A DNA stretch of 64,000 nucleotides from Deltaproteobacteria bacterium (GCA_017302835.1 JAFLCC010000002.1:62001-126000), one strand, 5' to 3'. Shown: positions 1-9,245, counted from the stretch's first letter. Numbers and translations: made by a program. Notes: generated from the sequence alone by a model not told the origin.

Positions 1-145
1 GTATGCGACGGCTGTGGGTCTTTTATATTACGGATTAAACGAAAATAAAGAAGAGCTTTCAAAACAAGGACACGAGTTTATAATATCTGAATCAGCAGAT
101 TCGCTTGCAAAAAAGATGAAAGAATTTTTTGCACAAATTTTTTAA
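1..145 (+). CDS. ftsA: FtsA C-terminus (partial)
   Basis: This is the last 47 codons of a gene that begins left of the window; the reading frame starts at base 2 and ends at the TAA at 143-145. The visible residues include [11 protein letters not shown], which matches the end of the actin-like cell-division protein FtsA, where an ATAVGL motif closes the ATPase fold. FtsA anchors FtsZ to the inner membrane. The tail ends in [11 protein letters not shown], a basic and hydrophobic stretch consistent with the membrane-targeting amphipathic helix. ftsZ follows 14 bases later, the usual dcw-cluster order. The identification rests on a short fragment plus synteny. Confidence 0.75.
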   Translation, partial: YATAVGLLYYGLNENKEELSKQGHEFIISESADSLAKKMKEFFAQIF

Positions 146-159
146 TTAGGGGAGAGAAT

Positions 160-1716
160 ATGTTTGAGCTAGAGGAAAATATCAGTATTGGAGCGAACAT
201 AAAAGTAGTGGGTGTTGGTGGCGGCGGCAGCAATGCGGTTTCGACAATGATTGCTGGTGGAATGACCGGTGTTGAGTTTATTGTGGCCAACACAGATATT
301 CAAGCCTTGAACTCAAATAAAGCCGCAACTAAATTACAACTGGGATTAGATTTAACCAAAGGCTTAGGCGCTGGTGCCAATCCTGATGTAGGAAGAAGAG
401 CTGCCATTGAATCCTACAATGAAATTGTTGAAAAGCTAGAGGGCGCTGATATGGTTTTTGTCACTGCTGGCATGGGTGGTGGCACAGGAACAGGTGGCGC
501 ACCTGTTGTCGCAAAGATTGCTCGAGAGCTGGGCGCTCTTACTATTGGAGTTGTGACCAAGCCCTTCATGTTTGAAGGTAAGAAAAGAAGCAAGCACGCA
601 GAAAGTGGATTGCAAGAATTACGAGAAAATGTCGACACTCTTATCGTCATTCCTAATCAAAAGCTATTAACAATTGCTGCAGAGAAAACCCCTTTATTGG
701 AAACATTCAAAAAAGCTGACGAGGTTTTATTACAAGCCGTAAAAGGCATCTCTGACTTGATAAATATACGTGGTTTAATTAATCTAGATTTTGCAGATAT
801 TCGCACGGTGATGAAAGAAAAAGGCATGGCCATCATGGGAACGGGCGCTGCTAAAGGTGAAAACCGTGCGGTTCAAGCCGCGACAGCAGCCATTTCTTCT
901 CCGCTTCTTGAAAATATCAAAATTGATGGAGCTACAGGAATTATTATCAACGTCACCGGGGGATCGGATCTCAGCCTTTACGAAGTTAATGAAGCCTCCA
1001 CCCTTATCACAGAGGCAGCCCATGAAGATGCCGAAATTATTTTTGGAGCCGTTATTGATGACAGCTTAGGGGATGAAGTGCGAGTGACTGTAATAGCCAC
1101 CGGTTTTTCAAAACCAGAACCTAAGATCAATGTACAAGACGCCTTTTCTGGAATGCAAAATTTCCTAAATCCAATCGTTAACAATCAGGGTGTTTCGATG
1201 CCCAATTTGAATTTCACACTGCCCCCTATGCCCAATTTGAATTATGAATTGCCGCCCATTTCAACGGTGCAAAACTCAGTGAATTATTTTACTCAAGAAA
1301 AAATATTTTCACAAGAAATTCATATGCCGATGGCGATGCCAAGTCCAAGTCAAAATCAAAGTCAAAATCAAAGTCAAAATCCTGTTCCACAAGCGATGGA
1401 AGAGATTCATCAGGTTCCCTCTGTTTCTCAAATCCCTGCTCCTCAGCCCATTGAAGCGACGCCTATTGCTCCGATAGACTCGTCTTTAAATACTCGAGAA
1501 ATGTTGATCGCCAAGGCACGCGCTTTTAGAGAAAGTCAGGAAATAAAAAATAAACATCATCAGCCAGAGCAGCTTTCAATGAATGTGGACGCCGAGGCTT
1601 CCTTAGAAGAAGCCAGAAAAATGGCCCGGGAGGTCTTAAACTCCTCATTCTCGAGTCAAAATTTAGAAGTTCCTTCTTTTATTCGCAAAAGACAAAGTCA
1701 AGAAATTGATAAATAA
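160..1716 (+). CDS. ftsZ: Cell division GTPase FtsZ
   Basis: Tubulin-like GTPase that assembles the cytokinetic Z ring. The nucleotide-binding tubulin signature GGGTGTG is at residues 106-112, the N-terminal glycine loop [10 protein letters not shown] near 17-26, and the catalytic T7 loop NLDFAD at 208-213. The GTPase core ends near residue 320. The remaining 200 residues form a long linker rich in Pro, Gln, Asn and Ser, with an MPNLN..LPP unit occurring twice and a short QNQS repeat. It ends in VPSFIRKR, the conserved C-terminal peptide that binds FtsA and ZipA-type partners. At 518 residues it is longer than typical FtsZ (about 380-400), entirely because of the linker. A GGGGAGAG ribosome site precedes the ATG. 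Confidence 0.97.
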   Translation: MFELEENISIGANIKVVGVGGGGSNAVSTMIAGGMTGVEFIVANTDIQALNSNKAATKLQLGLDLTKGLGAGANPDVGRRAAIESYNEIVEKLEGADMVFVTAGMGGGTGTGGAPVVAKIARELGALTIGVVTKPFMFEGKKRSKHAESGLQELRENVDTLIVIPNQKLLTIAAEKTPLLETFKKADEVLLQAVKGISDLINIRGLINLDFADIRTVMKEKGMAIMGTGAAKGENRAVQAATAAISSPLLENIKIDGATGIIINVTGGSDLSLYEVNEASTLITEAAHEDAEIIFGAVIDDSLGDEVRVTVIATGFSKPEPKINVQDAFSGMQNFLNPIVNNQGVSMPNLNFTLPPMPNLNYELPPISTVQNSVNYFTQEKIFSQEIHMPMAMPSPSQNQSQNQSQNPVPQAMEEIHQVPSVSQIPAPQPIEATPIAPIDSSLNTREMLIAKARAFRESQEIKNKHHQPEQLSMNVDAEASLEEARKMAREVLNSSFSSQNLEVPSFIRKRQSQEIDK

Positions 1717-1719
1717 TGA

Positions 1720-2514
1720 ATGGCAGTTAGTTACTTTTTATCTGATGTTCATATAAAAGATAATCAAGATATAAATTATATAAAACTCAATCAGTTTTTA
1801 GAAAAAGATTGGTTGAGTCATCGGGGCGATATTTATTTACTTGGAGATATCTTTGATCTTTGGGTTTCAAACCATCAAATTTTTGTTCATTCCTATAAGC
1901 GGCTTATACATAATTTAATTCAGGTTAAACAAAAAGGATTTAAAGTCGTTTACTTTGAAGGAAATCATGATCTTCATTTAAATAAATTTTGGCATCAGGA
2001 ATTAGGATTTGAAGTTCAAAGAGAAATAAAGACCTATTCCATTGAGGGATTAAAATTTCGATTAGAACATGGTGATTTGATCAACTCCAAAGACCTAGCC
2101 TATTTGCGGTTACGTCGATTTCTAAGAACACCGACAATGACATTTTTAGCTCATACTATTCCTGGATTGTTTTGGAAAATTTTGGGACAAAAATGGAGTC
2201 ATGAAAGCAGAAAAAACAGCCGTCGGTTTAAAGAAAACAAAACGACTGAAATTATCGAAATGATCCGAAACTATGCTGAAAATCAAGATCAAGATCAAAA
2301 GCAGAATCATGATCCTGACCGCGATCCTTTTGATGTAATGATTACTGGGCACATGCATGTAAAAGACACTTACGAATTTCAAAAAAACAATGAAACAAAG
2401 ATATCCATCAATTTAGGATCTTGGTTTGAAGAGCCATCTATATTGAAATTTGAGCGATGTGTGCCAGGGAACTCGCTGAAGAATTTTTCCTGGATAAAAT
2501 GTGAGAGTCCTTAG
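1720..2514 (+). CDS. lpxH: LpxH-like UDP-2,3-diacylglucosamine hydrolase
   Basis: Calcineurin-like metallophosphoesterase of the LpxH type, which cleaves UDP-2,3-diacylglucosamine to lipid X in lipid A synthesis on the cytoplasmic face of the inner membrane. All metal motifs are visible: SDVH (residues 6-9), GDIFDLW, GNHDLH, HGD and the late GHMH. GDxFDLW is typical of LpxH rather than generic phosphoesterases. Length 264 is close to the family's about 240, the excess being an Asp/Gln-rich insert near residues 188-203. It starts 3 bases after the ftsZ stop, so it is probably co-transcribed. A related LpxH2-like role cannot be excluded. Confidence 0.8.
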   Translation: MAVSYFLSDVHIKDNQDINYIKLNQFLEKDWLSHRGDIYLLGDIFDLWVSNHQIFVHSYKRLIHNLIQVKQKGFKVVYFEGNHDLHLNKFWHQELGFEVQREIKTYSIEGLKFRLEHGDLINSKDLAYLRLRRFLRTPTMTFLAHTIPGLFWKILGQKWSHESRKNSRRFKENKTTEIIEMIRNYAENQDQDQKQNHDPDRDPFDVMITGHMHVKDTYEFQKNNETKISINLGSWFEEPSILKFERCVPGNSLKNFSWIKCESP

Positions 2515-2519
2515 GGCCC

Positions 2520-5429
2520 TTACTCACTTTGTTTTGAAAAAAACTTAATCCAGTTTTCAAAGCTTCGATAGAAGAGCATGGGAAGGCCTTTATCATTTGC
2601 TAACATAACACCATGTTGGCCTGTGTACGTTGAACTTAAATTTGCAGGAGAGGCATCAATGGTGGTTGCTTGGGTGCTCCAAACACCTGCAGCTGATTTC
2701 GATGCGATAAAAAGGCCGTTATCAGCTGTTGAGTGAAAGGAAATCCAAATTTTACCCTCAGTGGTGATGAAAATACCTGAAGCACTGGCAATAGCTAACG
2801 GAGTGCCAATGATATAGCTTAAACGTTCAGAGGTAAATGAAGAGGCTCCACCGGCAGCGCAAGTTAAAATATTATTATCGCAAGTAACAAGTCTAATAGC
2901 TCCCGCAGTTAAGTCATAATGTGAAATATACAATTTATCGGAGGAGCTTAAAAATATACCGATTCCTTCAGCTCTGGTATTGCCGCCTTGGCCAGTATTA
3001 TCAAGTACCAAACAGTTCCATGTGTAAGTGGCACTTGATTCTGCCTCGGTTGCATAGGCAAATTTCAAGGTTTTAACCCCGCCAACCAAACCTTGGTAGA
3101 CGATGACGGGTCTTCCGGTGCTGGTCCAAGTAAATCTTGAGTTGATGCCAATCCCACCACTTGTTGAGGTATCGCAGCCGGTTCCTGTCGAACCAGGTCC
3201 ATCAACGATGTAACGAATCCAAGCTCCATTTTTTTGTCTCTTTGCAAACTTCAATCTCTGTCCTGTCGCCCCTGTAGAGTAATCATAGTAAGAAACACCA
3301 ATGGAGTCGGATGGACTGACTCCCACAGAGGTGAACTGACCGACAGTGTTTGTGGTGACCGTGGAGCCATCGACTCGGTCCAAATCAAATGAGGCTCCTT
3401 TGTTAGCAGATCGTGCAATCATCAAATAGCCTGTACTAGCGGCAATCCCTTGATTCAAAAAAGAAATCACTGGATTGCTATTGCTATCATAGGCCAGAGA
3501 AGGGTGAAGACCGTTCATAAATGTTGTGGCTCCTGCAATCGAATTGGAAACCATTCTTTCTCCAAACAGGGGAGTGGATTCTGGACCGCCCTTGAAACCA
3601 TAATACAAGTGAGAGTTAGGACCTGTAGTTCCAGGTTCTTGATAAAAATAGGTGTATCCCACAGTCCCATCGGGAGCCACTTTCGCACTTAACATAGGAA
3701 CGGCTGTTGCCTGCGCCACTGAATTTGTTTGATCCACGAACCAACTATTTACGATCCCCGTTGTCGAATTTATATCGCCAGGGTAGGCTCCGAAGGCCTT
3801 TATGTCTTGGCCTGTAGTTCCCGCACCTGCCGCTGTTAGAGAGCCAAAAGATCCCCACAGAACTCCCGTTGTTGAATCAAAATTAAAACCCCCACCAACA
3901 GTATTTGTTGAGCTATCCACGATAACTTGGTCAGTTAAAACCCAGTTACTGGCATGGGCTACCGGTAAAAAACTCAAAGAAATATTCGTTCCTGCGGCGC
4001 CGGTTAACGAGGCCAAATAAAGTTTAGTTCCATCAGCAGCGACCCTAAGACCCATCGTTCCTTGAGCCGCCGTGGGATGAGCTCTCACCGTTGACCAAGC
4101 TGTTGTGCTGAGACCTGAATCACAACTGCTCGGCGATAGAGTTGTTAGAATTCCTGTGGCAATCACAGCCGGAGCGGTGAGGGAAGGGGCCGCAACAAAT
4201 TGACCTAAAAAGATATAACCAGTGACGGGATCTATTGCCAGATCACTGCGACTAAATTGATTCGAAGCTGCCGCAGAAGAGGCGGGAGTCGTGGTGATGC
4301 AGGCTCCTGAACAACCACTAGTGAAATCCAAGCCCTGCCAAGCAGAGCAAGAACCATCCGCATTGGCAGTCGAACATTTTAAAATAAATCCTTGAGTCGA
4401 CGCCGCAGGCGTGTTGTCTACCGTCGCGGTACTTAAGACGATCCCGGTGGCATTCGCCGAGGTTCCTCCGCTGTTGTACTTACACCAGGCAGCTCCAGCT
4501 TGTTGCAATCCTGTTCCCGCTGCATAGGTTGGGGCTCCACTGACGACGCTCAAGGTGCTAGGAGACGAAGTTGAAATAACAGAGGGCGTGCTCCAAGTTC
4601 CTGCTGCTGATCTCATGGAATAAAGATAGACGCTGTTATTGGCGGTGGAGGCATAAACAACAAAGGTCAGATGAACGCGGTTGCTATCGTCGACTAAAAT
4701 TCTGACCCCGGTGATGGGATACTGCAAAGTAGATAATTGGGCACCCACACTCCCTGTGGTGGCCGCAAGGATTTGCGCACCCGTGACCGCTGTTTCGATT
4801 GTCCATATTCCTGTGGTTTCTCTTTTGGCAAAGCGAATGGATTTTCCCGAGGTGGAAGCTCCTGCGCCCCCTGAACCGAAGGCGTAGGCAATCACTGCTG
4901 TTGAAACGCCCGAGCTAACAAAGTGCTTTATATCATAAATTTGTGCTTGGCTTGCAGTAGGAACGGCAACGTTGGGTGCCCCAATACAGTTAGCTGAAGT
5001 GGCACCGCCTCCACAAGTGTTCGTGATGGCGGTAATAGGGGCATTCGTGTCTACGATTTCTACCTTCCAACTGCCAGAATCGGTCATCTTCGCGTATTTC
5101 AAAGCTCCAACAATGGGCGAGACAATTGCCGTTCGATCATAATAAACAATGTCTGGATTTTTACTTATCGGATCCAGATCCATTTCTGACCATGAGCCTG
5201 TAGAGCTGTTAAAATTAATTCCCGCTCCTACGGTGACAATACTATTAATGTCCGCAGGGACCACCACCGGTGGCGTTTCCGTGGGTGGAGTTTCTGCAGG
5301 GGGAGTTTCGGTTGCAGGAGTTTCCGTTGTTGTTTGCTGGGCGGCAGGCTTTTTTGAACAAGAAAGAATAGATAAAGGAAATAATGATAAAATCAAAATA
5401 AAAATTATTTTTAAAAATTTATTTATCAC
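2520..5429 (-). CDS. Large surface lipoprotein with propeller-like repeats
   Basis: I do not recognise a named family. The N-terminus is a lipoprotein signal with lipobox LSILSC (Cys about residue 24), followed by a Thr/Pro/Glu-rich spacer with repeated TETPP units. The remaining about 900 residues are rich in Gly, Ser, Thr and Ala and repeat a loose pattern: an Asp or Gly turn, a polar pair, then an aromatic beta strand. Examples are SNPVISFLNQG, GRPVIVYQG and KGLPMLFYRS. This suggests a BNR- or propeller-like beta fold built of many blades, exposed on the outer membrane. It converges with the LpxH gene (5-base gap) and lies 18 bases after the upstream barrel gene, so the two may be co-transcribed. 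Ligand unknown. Confidence 0.75.
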   Translation of the reverse strand: MINKFLKIIFILILSLFPLSILSCSKKPAAQQTTTETPATETPPAETPPTETPPVVVPADINSIVTVGAGINFNSSTGSWSEMDLDPISKNPDIVYYDRTAIVSPIVGALKYAKMTDSGSWKVEIVDTNAPITAITNTCGGGATSANCIGAPNVAVPTASQAQIYDIKHFVSSGVSTAVIAYAFGSGGAGASTSGKSIRFAKRETTGIWTIETAVTGAQILAATTGSVGAQLSTLQYPITGVRILVDDSNRVHLTFVVYASTANNSVYLYSMRSAAGTWSTPSVISTSSPSTLSVVSGAPTYAAGTGLQQAGAAWCKYNSGGTSANATGIVLSTATVDNTPAASTQGFILKCSTANADGSCSAWQGLDFTSGCSGACITTTPASSAAASNQFSRSDLAIDPVTGYIFLGQFVAAPSLTAPAVIATGILTTLSPSSCDSGLSTTAWSTVRAHPTAAQGTMGLRVAADGTKLYLASLTGAAGTNISLSFLPVAHASNWVLTDQVIVDSSTNTVGGGFNFDSTTGVLWGSFGSLTAAGAGTTGQDIKAFGAYPGDINSTTGIVNSWFVDQTNSVAQATAVPMLSAKVAPDGTVGYTYFYQEPGTTGPNSHLYYGFKGGPESTPLFGERMVSNSIAGATTFMNGLHPSLAYDSNSNPVISFLNQGIAASTGYLMIARSANKGASFDLDRVDGSTVTTNTVGQFTSVGVSPSDSIGVSYYDYSTGATGQRLKFAKRQKNGAWIRYIVDGPGSTGTGCDTSTSGGIGINSRFTWTSTGRPVIVYQGLVGGVKTLKFAYATEAESSATYTWNCLVLDNTGQGGNTRAEGIGIFLSSSDKLYISHYDLTAGAIRLVTCDNNILTCAAGGASSFTSERLSYIIGTPLAIASASGIFITTEGKIWISFHSTADNGLFIASKSAAGVWSTQATTIDASPANLSSTYTGQHGVMLANDKGLPMLFYRSFENWIKFFSKQSE

Positions 5430-5447
5430 TCTAGCCTCCTTTGCAAA

Positions 5448-6071
5448 TTAGAATGAAACATGTAAACCCAATAGGGGCATTATTAAAGTGTGACTAAAAT
5501 TAGAAACGCTCGAAACACTGGACGTGGAAAATTTTGAAGAGAAAGAGGCAGAGTAGTACCCGACACCTACGTCTAAAAAAAACTTATTACTAATTTTTGG
5601 ATGAAATAAAAGTTTTGCATAATAGCCACTGCCAAGCCAACTTTCTGCAGATGTCGTTGTGTAATCAGTTTGTATTGAAGGAAAGTAAGTCGCCGATAAC
5701 GAAACCGTATTTTTAAAAATAAATAATTTTAAACCACCATAAGGATTGCTTGAAGAAAGGGTCGATAAAGCGGTGGCGCTGATTGGCGTGGCAGAAGAAA
5801 GAATAAGATAACCAAGAGTCAAAAATAAAGGGGAAGTTTCCTTAAATGACAAATCTAGATAGGCATCGGTTACTGTGATAGATTGAGAAGGCGCCGTGTT
5901 GATGTCTTTGGTTTCTGAATTGCTCAGACTTGTAAGGGCTCCAAATGATATTGTTGCAAAAGAAGATGGAGATCCTAAAACAGTTAACAAAAAAATAAAC
6001 ATTAAATTATTTTTGACGAACCGTTTGTGGGTTAAAAATATTTGATAACTTACTAACCTTTTTAATTCCAT
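5448..6071 (-). CDS. Small outer-membrane beta-barrel protein
   Basis: Unnamed protein with alternating hydrophobic strands and a terminal phenylalanine (GLHVSF), the sorting signature of outer-membrane barrels. A hydrophobic signal-like stretch starts at the internal Met at 6002 (MFIFLLTV, with cleavage likely after SSFA), so translation may begin there rather than at 6071; neither start has a convincing ribosome site. The gene lies 18 bases upstream of the 969-residue lipoprotein on the same strand, suggesting a barrel/lipoprotein pair. Function unknown. Confidence 0.6.
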   Translation of the reverse strand: MELKRLVSYQIFLTHKRFVKNNLMFIFLLTVLGSPSSFATISFGALTSLSNSETKDINTAPSQSITVTDAYLDLSFKETSPLFLTLGYLILSSATPISATALSTLSSSNPYGGLKLFIFKNTVSLSATYFPSIQTDYTTTSAESWLGSGYYAKLLFHPKISNKFFLDVGVGYYSASFSSKFSTSSVSSVSNFSHTLIMPLLGLHVSF

Positions 6072-6178
6072 GAAGATTTTGTCGGTTAGTACAAAAATGA
6101 CTAAAGGTTTAAATGAAAAATTTCAGTACCCAAGGTAAATCATTTTTAATCTTAGACTTTGGCCTCAGGCCCTTAGGC

Positions 6179-6197
6179 GGATCCCGAGGTCGGGTCC
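6179..6197. other. GC-rich hairpin between barrel genes
   Basis: GGA-t-CCCGA-GG-TCGGG-TCC can fold into an eight-pair stem with one bulged base and a two-base loop. It stands out in the AT-rich spacer between two leftward genes. For the gene ending at 6221 it would be just downstream of the stop, so it may act as a 3' end or processing hairpin, but there is no T-tract. Confidence 0.3.
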
Positions 6198-6220
6198 AAG
6201 TCGGTAATTATCAAAAATAA

Positions 6221-6952
6221 TTAAAAGATAAAAGTATAGGCTAAAATTCCTTGAATTCCAGACATCGTAGCTGTTAGGTCATTGCGATCGTACTCAACTT
6301 CACGATTTGCTTCGGTTTGTGTAAATCCTGTAAAAGTTCCTGATGCCGAGTCAGCAATATTTCTTTCAATTGGCAAGTACCTTAGATTTCCTTCCAAGGT
6401 AAGGCAATGGTTTGGCGCAAAACAAAAATCTGCCCCAAGGCCTGCTTGGCCACCAAAATTAGATCCAGCGTAGGAAAGTGATGATGTTCCTTGTTTTACA
6501 GTTCCTTTTAGATATCCAACACCCACGCCAAATTGCATAAAGAATCGAATAAAATTATTTTCCAAAGGATAGAGTCGAATTAATGGGAAAAAAGTATAGC
6601 CTGTTAATGTATGTTCATAGTCGCCAACTGTCGGCCCAGAGCCACTCCCTGATTGTGTAAAATAAGAAGGTCTTAAAACTAAAGCGAAGGAGGTGCCTGT
6701 AAATCTAAAAGCATATTGAATAAAAAAATCATAGGCAGAAGTTAAATTTTTAGTACTGACTCCGCCTTGTGTGGCATTGACATTATCAATGATAGAATTA
6801 ATATCTTTTTGGGTTGATGAAACAGTTGATAAGCCAATACCAATCTCACTGCTGCCACTGATACCGCCGCCGCCACCACCACGTTTAGCTAATGAAAACT
6901 CAGAAATAAATAAAGTAGACAAAAACAATATAGCCCATAAATTGAATGCCAT
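6221..6952 (-). CDS. Outer-membrane beta-barrel domain protein
   Basis: Signal peptide of about 22 residues (MAFNLWAIL...EFSLA), then a Gly-rich RGGGGGGISG segment and a porin/OmpA-like barrel with repeated aromatic beta strands, ending in YTFIF, a C-terminal barrel signature. Two cysteines (FCFAPNHC) probably form a periplasmic disulfide. An AAGGAAGG ribosome site lies 6 bases before the ATG. It looks like the outer-membrane beta-barrel domain superfamily found in many copies in Bdellovibrio-like genomes. Its task is unknown. Confidence 0.7.
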   Translation of the reverse strand: MAFNLWAILFLSTLFISEFSLAKRGGGGGGISGSSEIGIGLSTVSSTQKDINSIIDNVNATQGGVSTKNLTSAYDFFIQYAFRFTGTSFALVLRPSYFTQSGSGSGPTVGDYEHTLTGYTFFPLIRLYPLENNFIRFFMQFGVGVGYLKGTVKQGTSSLSYAGSNFGGQAGLGADFCFAPNHCLTLEGNLRYLPIERNIADSASGTFTGFTQTEANREVEYDRNDLTATMSGIQGILAYTFIF

Positions 6953-6972
6953 TTTAACCTTCCTTTACAAAC

Positions 6973-7003
6973 AAAAAAACCCATAAACTTCCGTCTATAG
7001 GTT
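6973..7003 (-). terminator. Rho-independent terminator of the TRL-like gene
   Basis: On the minus strand AACCTATA pairs with TATGGGTT (eight pairs, one G-T) around a nine- to ten-base loop and is followed by seven T residues. It sits about 50 bases past the stop of the leftward TRL-like lipoprotein gene, where a terminator is expected. Confidence 0.7.
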
Positions 7004-7055
7004 CATACAATTAATAATTGAGTGCAAGTAAAACAGGCCTAGACCCAAGTCCTGT

Positions 7056-7508
7056 TTACAAAGATGTTGGCGCCGCAGCTGGAGTCGGAGCGGGTGCAGG
7101 TACCTGGACGGGAGCGCTTGGAGAAGGCACCTTCATAGGCATCGACGATGGAGACGGACCACCCTTTGATCCCCACACGTGGGTGCAATATTGCGCGTAC
7201 AATCCTAAAACATTTGTCCAAGTATGATCTACATGGGAAATCTGATTCACACCACCGGCTTTGGCTGCGGCAGAGATGCTCGCATCGCCCAAAGCGATTA
7301 AGCTCAAATAAGACGCGGCACAAGCCTCACCATGAAGATTTCCCCTCAGTGCACCCGTGGCATTCACAGGGCCTTGCACATCTGAGAATACAAAACCACT
7401 CACGGGTGTTCCAGAGGCACAACCTATCAGAGCAGTGATGGTCACCGTAGCTGCTGTGAGAGTTAGAAAACGAGATATTAACTTTTTCATAGGCATAGTC
7501 AAATTCAC
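7056..7508 (-). CDS. TRL-like lipoprotein
   Basis: Small lipoprotein whose core (residues 30-110) matches the TRL-like family: the GCASG lipobox, then a segment reading GEACAASYLSLIALGDASI followed by AAAKAGGVNQISHVDHTW. The family occurs in spirochaetes and proteobacteria and has no known biochemical role. A Pro/Ala-rich tail (PAPAPTPAAAP) follows the domain. The start at 7508 is GTG, chosen because AAGGA lies 6 bases upstream; an ATG at 7490 would give a more compact signal peptide (MKKLISRFLT) but lacks a ribosome site. A terminator follows at 6973-7003. It diverges from the Nudix gene. Confidence 0.75.
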   Translation of the reverse strand: MNLTMPMKKLISRFLTLTAATVTITALIGCASGTPVSGFVFSDVQGPVNATGALRGNLHGEACAASYLSLIALGDASISAAAKAGGVNQISHVDHTWTNVLGLYAQYCTHVWGSKGGPSPSSMPMKVPSPSAPVQVPAPAPTPAAAPTSL

Positions 7509-7554
7509 AAAAATTCCTTTCCATTATTTATTAAAAAGGATCATATTAATATTT

Positions 7555-8115
7555 ATGCAAGTCAACTCATTTAAGCCATCTGATTTGGTTGAAAAAAAAA
7601 TAAGCAATATCAGTAAAACAAAAGGTCATTGGATTGAAATCCACACGGATAAAATAAAACTTTCAAATAAGAAAGAATCGATTAGGGAATACATTCGTCA
7701 TCCGGGTGCCGCCCTCATTATTCCCGAGTTAAGCAATGGGAAATTATTATTTATTAAACAATTCAGATATGCTCTCGGAAAAATATTTATAGAATTTCCT
7801 GCCGGTAAACGGGACGCAAAGGAAACCACTCTCCAAACAGCAAAAAGAGAGCTACGGGAAGAAGTGGGGTATACAGCTAAAAAAATCAAATTTCTGACTC
7901 GAATTCATCCCGTGATTGGATACGCTGATGAAGTGATTGATATTTATTTAGCTACGGGTTTGACCTTTACGGGGGCTCATCCAGATGAAGAAGAATTCCT
8001 CATTCCCTTAGAGCTCACCCCTAAAGAAGCCTTGAACTTGATTTGGAAACAAAAACTGACGGACGTTAAGACTCAAGTCGCCTTATTTTGGTATATCAAT
8101 CACCAAAAACTTTAG
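7555..8115 (+). CDS. Nudix hydrolase, ADP-ribose pyrophosphatase type
   Basis: Nudix-fold hydrolase of 186 residues. The Nudix box is complete: G-x5-E-x7-REL-x2-EEVGY (GKRDAKE...KRELREEVGY), giving the Mg-binding glutamates. The preceding AALIIPELSNGKLLFIKQF and IEFPAG segments and a later dimer region are typical of the NudF group that splits ADP-ribose into AMP and ribose 5-phosphate. The ATG at 7555 is preferred because upstream in-frame codons overlap the divergent TRL gene and do not resemble the family. The nearest ribosome site, AAGGAT, is rather distant. Confidence 0.85.
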   Translation: MQVNSFKPSDLVEKKISNISKTKGHWIEIHTDKIKLSNKKESIREYIRHPGAALIIPELSNGKLLFIKQFRYALGKIFIEFPAGKRDAKETTLQTAKRELREEVGYTAKKIKFLTRIHPVIGYADEVIDIYLATGLTFTGAHPDEEEFLIPLELTPKEALNLIWKQKLTDVKTQVALFWYINHQKL

Positions 8116-8124
8116 GCCTCATCA

Positions 8125-8152
8125 CCCCAGCACTTTTGTTGAAACGCTGGGG
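8125..8152. terminator. Strong hairpin between convergent genes
   Basis: CCCCAGC and GCTGGGG form a perfect seven-pair GC stem with a 14-base loop, 9 bases after the Nudix stop and about 40 bases past the end of the convergent gene. There is no T-tract on either side, so termination is likely but may be factor-assisted. Confidence 0.5.
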
Positions 8153-8189
8153 CGATTTGATCTCAAATAAACCTATGATGTTACTGTTT

Positions 8190-8639
8190 TTAAAATTTAA
8201 TGTTGCACTTTGATTGGCTAAATTGCCAGTTATTAGCACTCGCTAAAGTCACTGATCCTTGGCCGAAATTATTATCATAGATTCGACTAGTATTAGTCTG
8301 TAAAAAGGGAATCAGTTTTATAAAACTAAACCTACCAGTGGCTCCAAACGGTAATTTGAAGTTAAAAATGATGTAATTAGCAGTAGAGATCATTTCTTTA
8401 GAATTAATGGTTTTAACAGTATTATTTCTTTCATATTGAAGCAGAACTCCATAGTTTGAACCAAATGGCTCAACAAAATTTTTTGATACAACCACTGAAG
8501 CTTGATAATAGTTGCCATATCCACCAGTAATAAAGTTTTTGGCTTCAAGAAGAACAATATTGCAATTGTTATCACCCAAATTTTCAGCGTGAGTTTGAGC
8601 TGTTAAAATCGTTATTAATAATAAAATTAAGACTTTCAT
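8190..8639 (-). CDS. Small secreted protein
   Basis: 149 residues with a clear Sec signal (MKVLILLLITILTAQTHA) and an AAAGGAAT ribosome site. The mature part has two cysteines, one early (NNCN) and one at the very end (SKCN), likely to pair in the periplasm, and ends in IKF. I recognise no family. Several similarly sized secreted genes with the same start architecture lie in the next 2.5 kb. Confidence 0.6.
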   Translation of the reverse strand: MKVLILLLITILTAQTHAENLGDNNCNIVLLEAKNFITGGYGNYYQASVVVSKNFVEPFGSNYGVLLQYERNNTVKTINSKEMISTANYIIFNFKLPFGATGRFSFIKLIPFLQTNTSRIYDNNFGQGSVTLASANNWQFSQSKCNIKF

Positions 8640-8691
8640 AGATAATATTCCTTTCGATTAATTTCCAAAGGAATCTCAAACCATTAATAAA

Positions 8692-9027
8692 CTATGCTTG
8701 AATAAAAAGAGCAGAAATCTTCATTAAGCATTCTTCGAGGGCTACATTTGGAGCCTTTTCTATAAATTTAGCTTTTCTAACTTTCCAGTCTAGATTTTTC
8801 AGATGATCTGATAAAACAGCTCCAGTAATTTTCTTGCCTTTGACTGCTACTTCAAAGGGGTATCCTTTTACATTTGATGTAATTGGGCAGCATACTGCCA
8901 AGCCTGTTTTTTTATTATACTTCTCAGGAGAGAGAATCAGCGCAGGACGAGTTCCTACTTGCTCATGACCTGCTTGCAGAGAAAAATTAAGCCAAACAAT
9001 ATCACCTCGATTAGGTATGTAAGTCAT
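8692..9027 (-). CDS. mazF: MazF/PemK-type endoribonuclease toxin
   Basis: Toxin half of a type II toxin-antitoxin system: an RNA interferase that cleaves mRNA at short sequences. Hallmarks of the MazF/PemK fold are the N-terminal RGDIVWLNF, the GHEQVGTRPALILS segment with the catalytic Arg, and a central CCPITSN. Length (111) is typical. Its ATG overlaps the antitoxin stop by one base (TAATG), so translation is coupled. Target sequence cannot be read from the gene. Confidence 0.9.
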   Translation of the reverse strand: MTYIPNRGDIVWLNFSLQAGHEQVGTRPALILSPEKYNKKTGLAVCCPITSNVKGYPFEVAVKGKKITGAVLSDHLKNLDWKVRKAKFIEKAPNVALEECLMKISALFIQA

Positions 9028-9245
9028 TACCAGACCTCACTGCCTTCGGTCCTAAAGTCTTCTTCCGAGTGCAAATTGTTTTTGGTAATCTGCTCCAATA
9101 AAGAGTCTAGTGAATATTCTTTTTTTGCAGGAAAAATAACAATAGTTCCATTCTTAGACTCAATTTCCACTTCGGAGTTTTCGCTTAAGTTCACTTTCTC
9201 AATTACAGTTTTTGGGATTCGGACACCAAGAGAGTTGCGCCACAT
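9027..9245 (-). CDS. mazE: MazE/AbrB-type antitoxin
   Basis: Antitoxin of the pair: a swapped-hairpin AbrB-like N-terminal DNA-binding domain (WRNSLGVRIPK, where the family usually has KWGNSLAVRIPK) and an acidic C-terminal tail (SEEDFRTEGSEVW) that would wrap and neutralise MazF. At 72 residues it is slightly short: only Met precedes the Trp-Arg-Asn-Ser motif, so the true start could be a few codons upstream at a non-ATG codon. Such pairs normally repress their own promoter, which would lie at about 9246-9300. Confidence 0.85.
   Translation of the reverse strand: MWRNSLGVRIPKTVIEKVNLSENSEVEIESKNGTIVIFPAKKEYSLDSLLEQITKNNLHSEEDFRTEGSEVW

Noticed and set aside
1350-1385. QNQS-coding tandem repeat as a mobile or CRISPR-like array
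   Set aside because: It is in frame within the FtsZ linker and only a few units long.
7357-7554. N-terminal extension of the Nudix protein
   Set aside because: These codons overlap the divergent TRL-like gene and lack a ribosome site or family similarity; the start at 7555 fits better.
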